DNA from: Chamaecrista fasciculata
Lineage: Eukaryota > Streptophyta > Magnoliopsida > Fabales > Fabaceae
Reading direction: 5' to 3'
DNA length: 64,000 nucleotides
Assembly: GCA_003254925.1 (NCBI GenBank)
Contig: QANZ01013386.1
Location: 1 to 64,000 of the forward strand
The notes beneath the pieces are model-generated. The model was not told the DNA's origin, made no database searches, and saw nothing but the letters and a program-made list of their open reading frames with translations. Shown here one piece after another: positions 24,268-41,770 of this stretch (position 1 is the stretch's first letter; the number at the start of each line of letters is the position of its first letter). The position numbers and the translations under genes are program-made.

Positions 24268-26166
24268 AACTTTATGAACCTCTGCAATTGTCATGAATAC
24301 GTATGTTTTGCCACAATTCTATTATCAGGAGGATGTGGGTGACTAGTTTCCATCGTGTAAAATTCTGGTATGAATTGAAGACTGACAATGCCGAAAGCAG
24401 TTTTGTGACAATTTGATGGTTTTATCAATTTATGTTCTTGTAAAGTACTTGTTTGATACATTTTGACTTCTAGCTTCACATTGTTTATTTCTATCAATAA
24501 AATTAATTTTTTTTATGCAATACAATAGTCTGATACCATTCTTGTAATATATTTCAAACGTTGGAAAAGCCACATAATATTTTATAACAAAATATCAAAC
24601 ATGATTTAGCTATGTCTTAAGGGAAGCTTAATAAGTTAATATAATTTATTCCCTATTGTCATAAAGCTTCATCAGGATAGTACCCTTTTCTTTTTAAAGT
24701 ATGATGATGATGATGCTACAAAAGGAGAAAACTTTTAATAGCTTAGACACTATCACATTTTCTCTAAGAGAAAAACATCTGAATGTTTCGACTTTTGATA
24801 ACTTAGCACTACGAGATTGTTTTGACAAAAAGATCATATACTATATTCTTGTTAGAAAATAACAAATACTTGAAACAAAAATTTCACTTAAATTATCTTT
24901 AAAGACAAATTTCTTCGTAGGGTGATCAACAGTAATTTGAGTTGACTTTCTTTCTGCACCAATTCCACATGCTGACTTATCAGTTATGATTGACAAGACA
25001 AGATTCGGGAATGAACCTGATTCATTTGTAATTCGCCTCACTTTAAACTGTTCCTTAAAGAAACATAGTATGGCAAGCAAAAATTTGGGTATGAAAGTTG
25101 ATTTGATCAATAATACATTTACAAATCAGTTGAATTGATCAATAATCCAAGTCAAGGCAATTTATGGCTATGCCTAGTAGCTAATCTCGAGTTAAGAGGA
25201 GACTTAGCACAGGACAACATCAAATTATAAATAACTGAATCAATGTAACCACTGGTCAATTCATTAGTCATTTCCTTGAATATTGTTAGCCACCTGTTAA
25301 TTGTTTCTAGACTGTACACTGTAATTTTCTGCTTTTCGAAGAAATTCAAATGCAATTATCCCATATACATAAATATGATAATTTCAGGAAAAGTTGTATG
25401 ACTTAGTTGCTGCTATGTTACCTTTAGATTCCAAAACCATATAGCTGAATACAAAATGCTTAGATAGGAGATTTCTGTACATCTCGGGTGTATCAACTTC
25501 AAGACGAACGAAACAAAACAAAAGTCTACATAAAAAGGGATCCAAAAAGAGATTTTACAAAACAATTTGGACGCAGAGAGAGAAAAGGAGAAAAAATCAA
25601 CCAGAGAGGGGGTGTTAATCAGCTTTCAACAACTTTTGAACCAAAAAATCTGCCCAAGGGTAAATAGCGCCTACGTTGCTCTTAATCACAAAACTATAAC
25701 TAAATACAAAAGGGCAACGGGGGAGGGCAATAACAGACAAATTGACAATATAAGCAAGAAGCAACTTCCTACAATTTATTCTAAGCATCATGTGCAAGGA
25801 AGTGATGAAAGATTATAATTGCAATTGCAACTTCACTAATGAAGTACTTGGTTGCTGAAAGCCTGCAACCTCACTCTCTTGAATGATGATTTTGCTAGAA
25901 AATAACGAGCCATCAAGATTCACTTTCATGCTGCAAACGATGTCAGCAGGAAAAGCAATGAGCTACCTCAGTCAATAAGATATCGGATTATGTATAAGAC
26001 CAGGAAAGACTCGAACAACCCTTGAAATTTCAAATTTTTAATCACAACAGAATGTGCAGCATGCTGTGACAGAACCTTAGGTAGGGCTACCAATATTTGT
26101 GGTTTCATGAAACACATTGCAAATAAAATAATCACCTGGTATATCCTGTTTTATTTGATATTGACC
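24268..26166. other. Convergent spacer between VPS26 and TGD2
   Basis: VPS26 (+) and TGD2 (-) end facing each other, so this stretch holds both 3' UTRs and AT-rich spacer. The open frames here are short and show no conserved motif that I recognise. No gene is seen. Confidence 0.5.
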
Positions 26167-28091
26167 TTACAATAACCTGCTGAGGGACTTGATGAGCAAT
26201 TTCAAATTCCTTCTTGTAGCTTCATCACCAGTGAAACCCAATATATCAGAGCTAATATTCTGAAATAACATAAAAATGAATGAAAACAAGAAAATTAGTG
26301 GATTTATTGTAAGTCATTAAATTTATAAGCAGTTTCAAATTATGTCCTTACCTCAATGTTCTTGAGGGTAAAAATAAGTGTGTAGATAGACTTCTGAATA
26401 AGTTCAGTGTTCTCAGGGGTCATAATGGAGGAATGAACCCTTCTGCATAAACATTGCATGACCTCTATTAGTTGTCATATTTCAAGTATGTTTTTCTGCG
26501 TAAATGGAATTTAGAATCAATTCATAGTTCTCTAGAGTTACCAAATAAATTTACCATTCAGCATGAATATATATAGCTGTCGGGGATCTATTAATGAATG
26601 TATTACTAATTATATCCACTTTCTCAATTTTAATATTCTTATGGACTTAAAAGGGGAAAAAATATGGTAAAAGAGGGCTTGACACCTCTTTTGGATATTA
26701 GGGAACTATATCCTTAGATGCAATCTGTTAGTCTACTCAAAGTTTGTGCTGGCAGAAACGGAAAATTCAATCTTGAATTTTAACAACGTGCTACATAGCT
26801 AAAAAGAGCCAGAGAAATTGATATAGTTAACCTCAGATCCTCAGAGGCTTGTGTAAGGCTTAGGGTCAATTTCTCAACCTCCTTCAACAGACCAGCATCA
26901 CGAACTTCGGCCAACAAAGGTTGAACATCGTCAGCCATGGCTTTGATCTGAGACATCACTACATCAAAGCCAAATATATGGGATGAGAATGAGTAATACA
27001 ATTATCATAAAATAAAACAATGGTTACCCACAACATTGAGTAATTATAAAGATTCCAGAGATGTAGGTGCATTAAAGCACAACAGATTTTGTTGACAACA
27101 TAAGAAGATTACATCGCACCTTTATAAGAAGTGGTCTTGCTTCTTCTATAACAGAAGATACCCGTTCAGCCAATGAATAGGTGTTAGCAACACCAATTTC
27201 CTCTACATCTCGTCCAATGCGGGTGAATATCCCAACTAATGCATCCAAACTTACCCCCTCATATCCCTTGATCCTTTCTCGATCACACACAATGAGGCCT
27301 TCTTTGGGACATTCTTGGTCAAGAGGTCCAACTGAAGGTGTTGGAATAGGGTCTCGAGGAGTGATGTCAATCAAAGTTTCCATGAGAAGACCTGACTGGT
27401 TAACCTCAACCAACGAATTCCGTGGTATGATTGTTTTATCATCTTCAATCTACAAATGAAAACTTTCATGTTCCACAAATACATAGAATTCCTAACCAAA
27501 GCAAGATTTCAAAATTGGCATGTTAGGAAAACAGGCGTAGAGCAAAGAGAAGATTATTGAATCTAAACTTACCTCAACAACTGCTTCAATATTTCGCAAG
27601 GAAGGATTCACACGAATGACATTGCCAACAGTTGCCCCTCTGATCCTCACAGGAGTTCCAGTGCATATACCACAAGCCTGAGCAAACTCAAACACTGCTG
27701 TGTACTTCCTGAATTTGGACCGTATTTGGTAACCCCTCAACCAGGCCAAACTAAGTGCAAATAAAACTGCACCCGATACTAAAAGAAGTCCAACCCCACC
27801 TTCCCAGATGCTCCTACGACCAAACCCAAAATCACTTAGTGGACGTAGTGTTTGCCTCCAAACAGTACGAGGAATGTCTAAAACAAATGTTAGAGGATTC
27901 TTTGCTTCTGAAGCAGATGATGGTTGACTGTGCCCCGCATCAGCAGACATAGCTCTTATTGTGTTAATTTTTTTTTTAGGCCTACGTAGAAGATGAGGCA
28001 TGCAATTTGAGGAATGCATAGGTAGGGTTATCAAATATGAAGTAGAAGCAGTTGGCAATATAGAGACATGGACTGGATGGTTCCCAGCCAT
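26167..28091 (-). CDS. TGD2, MCE-domain lipid-binding protein of the chloroplast envelope
   Basis: TGD2 is the substrate-binding part of the TGD1-2-3 ABC lipid importer, which moves ER-derived lipid into the chloroplast; Arabidopsis TGD2 binds phosphatidic acid. Five exons on the minus strand give 382 aa: 28091-27573, 27449-27120, 26947-26832, 26442-26352 and 26259-26167. The basic, Ser-rich N-terminus (about residues 1-50) looks like a transit peptide. One membrane segment lies at about 96-118 (GGVGLLLVSGAVLFALSLAW). The MCE domain follows at about 125-205 and includes GTPVRIRGATVGNV. The C-terminal part is helical and likely forms coiled segments. It ends SLSRLL, and the length agrees with Arabidopsis TGD2 (381 aa). 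The first ATG precedes the putative transit peptide. Confidence 0.93.
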
Positions 28092-28937
28092 CTTTGATGC
28101 AACCTCAGATAATAAGGTTATGCACCAATTATCCGCAGAAGCTCCTAGGTGGGAAGTACAACTGATTCTCGATATCGAACTGGAATGAGTCTAAGACAGC
28201 TTGAGTGGATGTATCTTCTTAGTAGATCAACTGATCAAAACCATAAAAGATAGTTATGCCATTATGTGATCCACTGTAGCTTCCCAGCAGAGCAACAAGT
28301 TAACACCATTAAAGTATCATCAGAACTAAATGCGCAATGAATGGACAGAATAAGAAGAAACAGAACCAAATAATACTAATCAACTTTGTTAGTTCTTCTT
28401 GTGAAAAAATAAAAGAACATCGATTACAAATCCACAGTACGTTGAGAGGAATGTGCTACAAGAAATCAATAAAGCAAACTAGCAAAGCATTAAAAAGTTG
28501 CGACAAGTCTTAACAATCCATATCTCTCCGCTCCTAGTCCTAGGCGCTTGACTTATTAGGCGCGAGGGCACAAAAGCACAAAGTAATTCCTTTATTATGT
28601 TAACATTCAATAGCTGAAATGTAAAACGTGCAAAGATCAACATCAGAATGGGTTAGTTTTGCAGTCAAATTTTAACGCCACAAATCCCGATCCAACTGAA
28701 CAAGAAAAAGCAGTTCAGTCTGATAGTTGATAATTTCACCTAATTAGCTTTTGCGGATGATTCCGAAAACCAAACTTTCATCTGAAAGAAAACCCAAGAG
28801 TATTCTTAATCATGCCCTTGAAGAAGGAGGAAAATGTGAAATTGGGCGGTGAAGCCACCAGTGTTTGGGTTGCGGAGAAAATTAAGAACAGTACGAACAA
28901 GTTACAGAGAGGTCGAAGGTTAAGTTTTAAAGGCAAC

Positions 28938-28978
<41 letters not shown>

Positions 28979-29462
28979 CTGTGAGTCTTGTGAGTGTGAA
29001 TGGATGAAACGCGAATCCCTATGGTGAAGCTGGAGCCATCGTCGATTTGGGGAAGAAGATACACAATACAAAAAGGGCTTTCTTTCGATTTTTCACGTTA
29101 ATTACATGGCCCAATTTGGGTTCTTTTGAATCGGATTCCGGTTTATCTAATCCGGTTTTTTGCTTCATATATCACAATTCACAGGGGGACTAATTTAAAT
29201 GTGAAATATTTTTTAAAAATTACTGAATTACTCAATTACGAAGATTTTTGAGTTTGTAATGAAGTGATATTTTTGTAATGACTTTATAATTGGAAAACAA
29301 ACACACATATAGCACTGTAGCTTAAGTTATGTAATGAAAATGGGGATAATAAAATTATAATGAAAAAATAATGGTAAACCAAACACACCCTTACATCTTA
29401 AAAAACAAAGAAATTATTGATCTTTTTTATATGAAAATAGTATTTCATTATCAAAATCAATA
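28092..29462. other. TGD2 upstream region and 5' leader
   Basis: This is sequence upstream of TGD2 on its strand. It includes a GA/TC microsatellite at 28943-28974, which on the TGD2 strand reads as CT, common in plant 5' leaders. A leader intron is possible but unproven. The distal part near 29396 ends ACCAAACACACCCTTA, resembling the end of a Harbinger-type MITE, but I could not find a matching left end. Confidence 0.45.
28943..28974. repeat. (GA)n microsatellite upstream of TGD2
   Basis: An uninterrupted run of about 16 GA units lies in the probable TGD2 leader or promoter. Confidence 0.9.
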
Positions 29463-29998
29463 GGTTAAAGGGTCATTTTGGTCTTAAATGTATGTTTTAT
29501 TGTTCATTTTGGTCCATTATGTTTTAAAATGTTTAAATTGGTCCTAATTGTTGACAAAATGTTTCATTTTGGTCCTAAATATTGGTAAACTATTTCATTT
29601 TGGCCCCAAACTATTGAATTTGGTCATATTTCTATCGTCCCTCATTTCAAGTTCAAATGACTTGTTAAGAGAAATTTGTAGCTCTAAATTCATCGTATTA
29701 GAATTTGAAACGAGAGAAATATGATCAACTTTATTTATTTGACCATGAAACGAGCGGTTTACTTTTAGGATTGATTTGACCTCGTTTGCTGATGGTCTCA
29801 ATTGAATAGAGAAAGTAATTTGAGAATAATACGTAGTTCTAAACTCGTGACGTTTGAATTTAAAACGAGCCATATTCAATAGTTTGGAACCAAAATGAAA
29901 CATTTTGCCAACATTTAGGAACAATTTGAACATTTTGAAACATAATGAACCAACATGAACATTAGGACATACATTTGGACCAAAATGACCCTTTAACC
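29463..29998. mobile_element. Foldback MITE (GGTCATTTTGGTCC family), copy 2
   Basis: The element starts GGTTAAAGGGTCATTTTGGTC and ends GACCCTTTAACC. The flanks AAATCAATA (29454-29462) and AAATTAATA (29999-30007) form a 9-bp duplication with one mismatch. The body matches 18820-19354. It lies between the TGD2 promoter and the 3' end of the CIPK gene. It is noncoding. Confidence 0.82.
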
Positions 29999-30556
29999 AA
30001 ATTAATATTTTTAAATGATTGAATTATATGACAACTAATATCAAAACTGCAATTATTCTCTTATCGCGACACTCTATAGTATGAATATGCAAATTTAATG
30101 TGTTTTTTTTTTAAAAAAAAAAAAGTATAGCTTGGGGCCTTAATTGATAGCTCCCACCAATAGTTATCCATGTAATCATTGTATAATATGGTAATATTAC
30201 TATCTCATTCTTCTTGTGTTTACTGCAACTCTAACAACTACTGGTACACTGAGGTTATCTTTTTCTCTTTTTATCCTATTTTCTTTACACCATCAAATGG
30301 AAAAGAGATTACTCTTGACTTGACAAAATCGGAGATCTTATATACTTATGTTGTCTTAAACTGTTGTTGTTTAGTAAACATAATCTGAGTAAACCTTTAC
30401 ACAAACTGAGCATGCATGCTTTCCAACAATAATAACATGGAAAACAGAATGAGTCTACATCCAACCAAACCTACAATATGAAAAATGTAGGATGCGAAAT
30501 GAATTAAGAAATTGGAGAGAATGGTAGGACTACGTAGGACATTGATTTTTCTTCTT

Positions 30557-35015
<4,459 letters not shown>

Positions 35016-36560
35016 TCTGAAATCTGAATCACTTCTGAGCTTTATGGTAAATTTAACTTTTGCCCACTTATAAGAAATCTACCTGAAAATCTGAAATAAA
35101 CGTTGGAATTCAGTTCCTAGCTAGCTTTTACCAAAGAATAAAAGTAAATGGAAATATCATTAAGCCAAAAATAAACGAGATTTGAAGCCCAAGTAGCACA
35201 TAAGCAAAAAGTCAACAATTCATTTAGTATAAATAAAACCTTATGGAGTTAGGAAGTTATGTCATACTATAATATAATCCTGTTTGGTACAGAAACAATA
35301 ATAAAACTTCTGAGATTCTATATACAACGGGGAATGCAGAACACCAAGAGAGAGAAGATCAAAATACAGAAACAAGACAAGTTAACCCAATTATATTCAA
35401 CTAAGAGGCCAGCACATGTACAATGAACTCCCATACCCAACTAAAGTGAAAATCTTAGCAATTAATTTTGAAATTAGATGTGATAAAGCTTATAGCTTTG
35501 AGTATATGAACTTTTAAGTTTCAAGTTACAGACCAAAAAATACAGGATCGAGATCGGCAGTATGAATTACATCGAAGTCTATCAGTATGAGATAGTCTTC
35601 CTCGATTACGAATCAAAAAAGGCAAAGTAACACAATACCCTTCAAGCAGATTGTTGTCTTCAGAGACCAGATTTGTTACCAAAAATGGAACTTTCCAGCA
35701 CCACAAATTCAATTAATGATTTATTTCTCTTTTCCTTTTTGTGAATTTTTGCCAAACTCCAAGTCTAGTGATAACGGAAGAAGCGCCAAACAAACGGAAG
35801 AAAATATGAGAAAATGGGCATTTATGAATCTAAGAACCCCAAAATTAAATTCACAGCAGTTCCTAATTTCCACTCTGAACTGAAGAAGACCAAAAAAAAA
35901 CAAACAAACACCCAGAAAAGAATACAAGAAACAGAGGGGAGGGGGGATTCAAATTTCTATCATAATTGAACAGAAATCAAAATGGAAAAATGCAGAGGGA
36001 ACTAAATGGGAGACATAAAAGCAAAAAAGAGAACATACAGAAAGATAGAGAGAGAAAGGCAGTCAGAGATGCTGAAGAGAGAGAAAGAATAGATAGATAT
36101 GGTTGAAATTTATAAGGGTATGAGATACTGATAATACTGTTACTGATTGTAGAAGTTGAAGTTGGCTCAAAAGAACCAGAAGCTTCGACGAATACTGAGA
36201 CAACCTCACCCACCAATCACTACACTACAAACAAACAAAATTATCTCCTAATGCGGTCTTATCACAACCTAATTCCCATTTTCAACCATTAATTAACACA
36301 CAATAACTGTTCTAATTCTAAAGTTCTGCTTTTTACAGCTTAACCAGTAATTAATTGTCTTTAATTCTTTAATTAATTTTATTGATGAAACTGAAAACTG
36401 AAAAAAAATTACAGAGAAGAACCTGATACTCTCAAATTTAATGCCATGTTCCTTCCATTTTTGAGGCTCTTCTTCTTCTTCACCTTCAAGCTTGTCTTTC
36501 TATATTATTGTTAGTTATTGATTGATTTGGAGGAGGAAGAAGATGAATTTGTGTGTAAGA
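35016..36560 (-). promoter_or_regulatory. CIPK 5' leader and promoter region
   Basis: On the minus strand a good 3' splice site (TTTTCAG at 35093-35099) lies 77 nt upstream of the start codon, so a leader intron is likely. CT-rich leader-like sequence lies at about 36000-36100 and 36460-36500. I cannot place the transcription start exactly. No separate gene is seen. Confidence 0.45.
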
Positions 36561-38821
36561 GTGAAGACGGTAAACACGTGAAACCACGTACAGAATTCAG
36601 AAAGATATACGTCAGATTCTGTAAAAGGACAACGAAAACTACAAAACAGTTACGTACCAGTGGCCAAAAACGGAGAAAAAAAAAATGAAGAAAATAACAA
36701 GAGTTATAGGATAATGGTAACGAATGACGTATCCACGTATTTTATTAACAAAAAAAAAATCATTTAAAAAGAAAGTTGAAATCTTTTCTCAAAAGAGTAA
36801 AAGATTATCATGTCCGTTCATTCATCTACCCATCTAAGACTATAATCCTACAAGCTCCAAGCTTCATTTCGTCTGGGTACAGTGTGTGTCTGCTGTTCAA
36901 ATCTTGAATGTTGATAAAGAAATTAAAATATTAAAATATAAGTTCAAAGTTCAAACCTTATTTTGTTCAAACTTCAAAGTTCAAAGTCCAAGAAATTAAA
37001 ATATTAAAATATAAGATTTTACTATGGTCTTACATTATTTTTTTGGTCAAAACTTCATTTTGGTACGTAATGTTTACCTCAAATTCTATTTTGATCTTGA
37101 ATGTTTCTCAACAATTCTATTTGCTCCCTAACTACTTAATAAAATTATATTTATTTTGTTTCAAATCTGAATGTAACAAAATAAAAAATATAAATTACTC
37201 ATGAAAAAGTAAAGATAAACAAAGGAATAATTTAAAACTTCTTTGATACTATTATATTGATATATTTAAAAAATATCTTAAATTATATAATAAATGGGAA
37301 TAATTCAAGTTTGTGATTAGCCAAAGCAATTATGAGAGGTGAGTGATAGGCTATCAGCATGATTGATTCCGTCTCAATTTTGGATGCAATTGCGTGAGAT
37401 ATGTGAATAGCTCTTTTTTCTTTTTTTTCTGTTAAGTTATAGATATCTTTTGTCTATCTGTAAAATGGTCTAAGCAAAAACTAATCACATTCGAACTTCA
37501 GAGACAAAATAACTCATTCTTATTTTGATCTATAAAGTGTTGGTAACATTATATTTTTCAATTATGCTGAGATTTTTGTATACTAATAAAAATATTTTGA
37601 TTTTCCTATTGATACACTATGGGGTTGAGAACTGAATATTTATCCTATAAACGCTTGTCTTAATAATTTTCAATTTAATCAAATATAATGTTTTGATTTC
37701 GAAATTTTACAGATGCACTCTCCCAAATCTTGATATCACTTCTTTCCCCTCTCAACTAATTTTCTCTTCAAGTCAACACTAATAAAAAAAAAGGCTAGCT
37801 TTTTTCTTTCTCACACTCTCTTATTTTCAAAATTCTCTTATAACTGTTTACCAAAAAAAAAAATTCTCTTATAACTTAAGCATTTGAGTAGTTTTGCAAG
37901 GCTTCCTTTGTGAATTTTTTTACAAGTCTATTGTTATTGTACCGAAATCTCACTCAGCAACTAAAGTAACATCTTCGTCTTATTTTAATTTGTTACCTAT
38001 GAAAGAAATTAAATTAAAAACATGAGTTCCTTCTTCTTTGTTGATGAACACTTTGAAAAAAGAGTTTTTAATTATTACACGTATATCTTAAAAGTTTTAA
38101 ATTATTACACGTATACTTTATTATATCAAAGTCTTAAAATGTTGTACATTGTGCCTACGACAATAATTATTATGTCGACACGACTCCAAGAAAAATAATA
38201 CTAAGGAAGAGAGTTGGCAGAAAATTAAATAATTCATTTTAATTTGTGGCCTTGCATTTTTAAACAAAAATGTAAAAAGAAGTATTTTTTAAACGTTTAG
38301 TTATTTGCTAACAAATATCTTGAACTACTATAAATAGAAAAATAAATATCTTAGACTTTCAAAATAAAAAAATGGATTCATATACTTTTACATGAAATAG
38401 ACCTTCATGTTTATTTTACAGTTTTAACATTGATACTTGTACATTTTAGATTCTTTTATTATTCACGTAACATTGAGTGAATTTATATTTTAATAAAAGC
38501 AATATTTTCCCACATAGAGAGAGAGAGAAGTAATTTACTTTAAAAAATATAGTGTGCGTAATCTTTTCGTCCTTTTGTCTAATAATTTTATCACTATGTA
38601 AATTATTAGTTCACGGACAAGACTTCGTGCCTTTGCCCCCTTGCTCACATGAGGAATGAGGGTCAAAACTTACGAATAAATTATTATATATTTTTTTGCC
38701 ATTCTTTAATACATGTCTCTAAAGAGCCCAGTAAACCAAAATAGGGATGGACTTTTACCTTAATTATTAAGGGAAAAGTTGTGTCAAGTAGTAGGAATGC
38801 AATAAAAGAGATTTCATGTGA
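36561..38821. other. AT-rich intergenic spacer
   Basis: No gene is seen. A 26-nt phrase containing AAATTAAAATATTAAAATA occurs twice (about 36916-36941 and 36989-37015). Around 37030-37140 a single decayed arm with CATTTTGGT phrases resembles the foldback families elsewhere. Confidence 0.45.
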
Positions 38822-39290
38822 CATCCGTCATGGGGTAAGTAAAGAAAAGGGTTTTACAAGGGAAAGATTATGAGGAAAAGGAAAAATAGTTGACGGAATG
38901 TAAAGTAAGTAAAGATTGAAAGTGTTTGGTATAAAAAAGTAGGGAAGAGAAAGTAAAATAGATATAGAAAGAAAATTACAAAAATGCCCTTCCCACAACC
39001 ACCTCAAGACCGCCGCCGCCGTCCGCGGTGGTCGTCGCCACCGTCCACCGCCGCCGCCGCCGGTCACCATCATGGGAAGAAGATGGGATGGGAGTGAGAG
39101 GGGCAAATTAGAAATTCTACCATAATTCCCTAGGTAGACTTGGATTACATGAGAAATGTGAAGTAAAGATAAATGGTCTATGTAATGTAAAACCCTTTAC
39201 ATAGCTCAAATTACCATACCAAACACATGAAAGTCTTGGAATCCGTGTCCTTTTACAATGTAAATCCCATTTCATGGGAAAGTGATAGTG
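38822..39290. mobile_element. Possible MITE with a GC-rich CCG-repeat core
   Basis: GTGTTTGGTAT near 38930 is mirrored by ATACCAAACAC near 39216, and AAGGGTTTTACA near 38848 by TGTAAAACCCTTTACA near 39187. The core 39002-39062 is CCG-rich (CGCCGCCGCC), in sharp contrast to the AT-rich surroundings. The reading frame across it is Pro/Gly-rich low complexity and not a convincing gene. The borders are uncertain. Confidence 0.45.
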
Positions 39291-40365
39291 ATTTAGTGAG
39301 AAATAAATAGTTAGAAAAAGAAAGTGATAGTGATTTAGTGAGACTCACATTTCTGACATTTATTTTATTTAATTATTCATTTATTTCTCAGCATTTCATA
39401 TGTAATATGCTATAGGGGATTCAAATTGCAATAAAGAATTGCTGAAAAGATAATTTGAAAAAAAATATAGGAATGGTCTTGCGAAAATACCCTGACGATC
39501 AAGTCAGTGTAAGATTCAACGAAGTTGCAAATAATAAACAAGAAGAAGAGTATCTAACATGATTTTAGAGTTTTAGGGAGCTATTTATAAGTGAAAATCT
39601 CAAACGGAATGAATTGGAGTTGGAGGTAGTAGGGTAATTACCCAAGATTTTTTGAGTGAGAATCTTAAAGATCTTAGGAAATTTTGAAAATCTCAAATCA
39701 CAAGAATAGGTTAAGGAAATAGTTGCAAGCAAAGACACCGCGCGGCAACCATAACTCGAATTAGGCGGCTAGCCCATGATATATAAAAATCACGTGTAGT
39801 ACGAGCATTCGTATGCAATAACTATTCAAGTTAAATCTTCGCATTTCAAAATTTTAGAGACCTTTGTTTAGAGCATATCTGGTGTAGAAAATTGGTAAAG
39901 TATAGATCTCATCTGTCCATTAACTCACCAAAAAAAAAATTCAGCACAATAAAAAGTCAAGATCTCAACATTTACATAATTTACCATTTTTCTACTTTAG
40001 CGAATCTACTCCTCATTTTTTTAAGTCTCTCAAATTTTTTATTATTAAAATTTCTCTCCAATCCACTCTTATTCGAACCTTTCATATATATTTCAAAAAC
40101 AAAAAGGAAAATCTAATTATAAGTATGGTAGACATTCTCTCATATTCTCACACTCATTTCCGTTGAATTTTTTTTACTTAAACATTAAGGTAAATTCACA
40201 AAATTACTCCGGTGTATCTTTCTTTCATGTTTGATTCAAAACTTCAATTTCAGCGAGTAAAGGGAAGTCCGTAAACATTTTTTATCTGTTATCACCCTTT
40301 TAAAAAACTTGGAAAATAGTATTAATTAATTTTTTATAACCACACAAGTTGTTTTAGAAAAGGAA
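39291..40365. other. AT-rich intergenic spacer
   Basis: Nothing gene-like is seen. A 20-nt phrase including AAAGTGATAGTGATTTAGTG recurs at about 39280 and 39323. Confidence 0.4.
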
Positions 40366-40814
40366 GGCTTAAGTGCAATTTTGGTCCCATAACTATGACA
40401 AAGATTTCATTTTGGTCCCATAACTTTTTTTGTTGCAATTTTGGTCCCATAACTATGACAAAGGTTTCATTTTGGTCCCATAACTTTTTTTGTTGCAATT
40501 TTGGTCCCATAACTATGACAAAGGTTTCATTTTGGTCCCATAACTTTTTTTGTTGCAATTTTGGTCCCATAACTATGACAAAGGTTTCATTTTGGTCCCA
40601 TAACTTTTTTTGTTGCAATTTTGGTCCCATAACTATGACAAAGGTTTCATTTTGGTCCCATAACTTTTTTTGTTGCAATTTTGGTCCCATAACTATGACA
40701 AAGGTTTCATTTTGGTCCCATAACTTTTTTTGTTGCAATTTTGGTCCCATAACTATGACAAAGGTTTCATTTTGGTCCCATAACTTTTTTTGTTGCAATT
40801 TTGGTCCCATAACT
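40366..40814. repeat. 60-bp minisatellite grown from a MITE arm
   Basis: It starts with the MITE terminus GGCTTAAGTGCAATTTTGG, then seven near-identical 60-bp units begin at 40381 and every 60 bases until the assembly gap. Each unit carries two TTGGTCCCATAACT phrases. The first unit differs from the rest by one base (AAGATTTC versus AAGGTTTC). Because 60 is a multiple of three, long frames stay open on both strands, but they are repeats, not genes. True copy number is unknown because the array runs into the Ns. Confidence 0.9.
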
Positions 40815-41027
40815 NNNNNNNNNNNNNNNNNNNNNNNNNNNNNNNNNNNNNNNNNNNNNNNNNNNNNNNNNNNNNNNNNNNNNNNNNNNNNNNNNNNNNN
40901 NNNNNNNNNNNNNNNNNNNNNNNNNNNNNNNNNNNNNNNNNNNNNNNNNNNNNNNNNNNNNNNNNNNNNNNNNNNNNNNNNNNNNNNNNNNNNNNNNNNN
41001 NNNNNNNNNNNNNNNNNNNNNNNNNNN
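40815..41027. other. Assembly gap (213 N)
   Basis: The gap begins inside the 60-bp array and ends inside the copia gag remnant. The break was probably caused by the tandem repeat, and the order across it should not be trusted. Confidence 0.99.
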
Positions 41028-41770
41028 GGCTTTGCCTTCTTGGCAGGTTGTGGATTGGGCTTGGCCACTGGCTTGGTCTCACCATCCATGACGTCAGCCT
41101 TCCTTTTTCCTTTGCCCTTCCCCTTCCCTTGGTCTTTCTGAGCTATCAGGACTGTTGCAGGCGACCTTTTCATCGATGCCTCAATAGCCTTGAGCATCAT
41201 ATGCAGCTCAAAAACTTATTTCTCCATTCCACTCATCTTAAAGTCCATGACAAACTGGTCATAAGCTTTAGGCAGCGAGCTCAGGATCATATCCGTCGTA
41301 AGCTCTGGAGTAATGGGAAATCCCAGCCTACCAAGGTGATCTATGTACCCCTTCATCTCCAAGATATGGGTACTTACGGATTCACCTTTAGCCATTTTGC
41401 AAGAGTGTAGAGCCTTAGTGGTCTCATACCTCTCTTGCCTAACCTGTTGCTGGAACATTTCCCTAAGACGTGTTATTATCTCAAAAGACATCAACATTTC
41501 CAAGTCCTTTTACAACTCGGGAACCATTGTGTCTAACATCAGGCAAGAGACCTCCAAGGAGTCATCGAAGTGGTTCTCGTAAGCATTCTTCTGAACTCTT
41601 GGAGCGTCTTTGGCAGGCTCCTTAGGGATAGGTTTATCCAGGACATAAAGCTTCCTTTGTTGGGTGAGAACAATTCTCAATTTGCGAAACCAGACAAGGA
41701 AGTTCGTCCTATTCAATTTATCCTTCTCAAGGATAGATCGCAGTGAAACCGTTGAACTAACATTTGCCAT
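41028..41770 (-). pseudogene. Ty1-copia retrotransposon gag, decayed
   Basis: The minus strand encodes a copia-type gag protein starting MANVSSTVSLRSILEKDKLN. The UBN2-like body includes NFLVWFRKLRIVL and SLPKAYDQFVMDF, and a Lys-rich tail follows before the gap. Two in-frame TAA stops interrupt it, near 41508-41510 and 41216-41218, without loss of frame, so the copy is dead by point mutation. The zinc knuckle, protease, integrase and reverse transcriptase are not present; they would lie in or beyond the gap. Confidence 0.85.

Noticed and set aside
25567..25818. Overlapping short frames on both strands near 25.6-25.8 kb as a small gene
   Set aside because: No conserved motif, no splice pattern and no neighbour support. 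It is probably TGD2 3' flank.
28778..29071. Minus-strand frame with a Ser-Leu repeat upstream of TGD2
   Set aside because: The repeat comes from the GA microsatellite. The sequence behaves as leader or promoter.
38828..39106. Gly/Pro-rich minus-strand frame as a cell-wall protein
   Set aside because: It depends on a CCG repeat, has no signal peptide or repeated peptide pattern, and sits in a likely MITE.
40395..41141. Long frames open on both strands across the 60-bp array and the gap
   Set aside because: They result from a 60-nt repeat being a multiple of three and from unknown bases read as codons. They are not genes.
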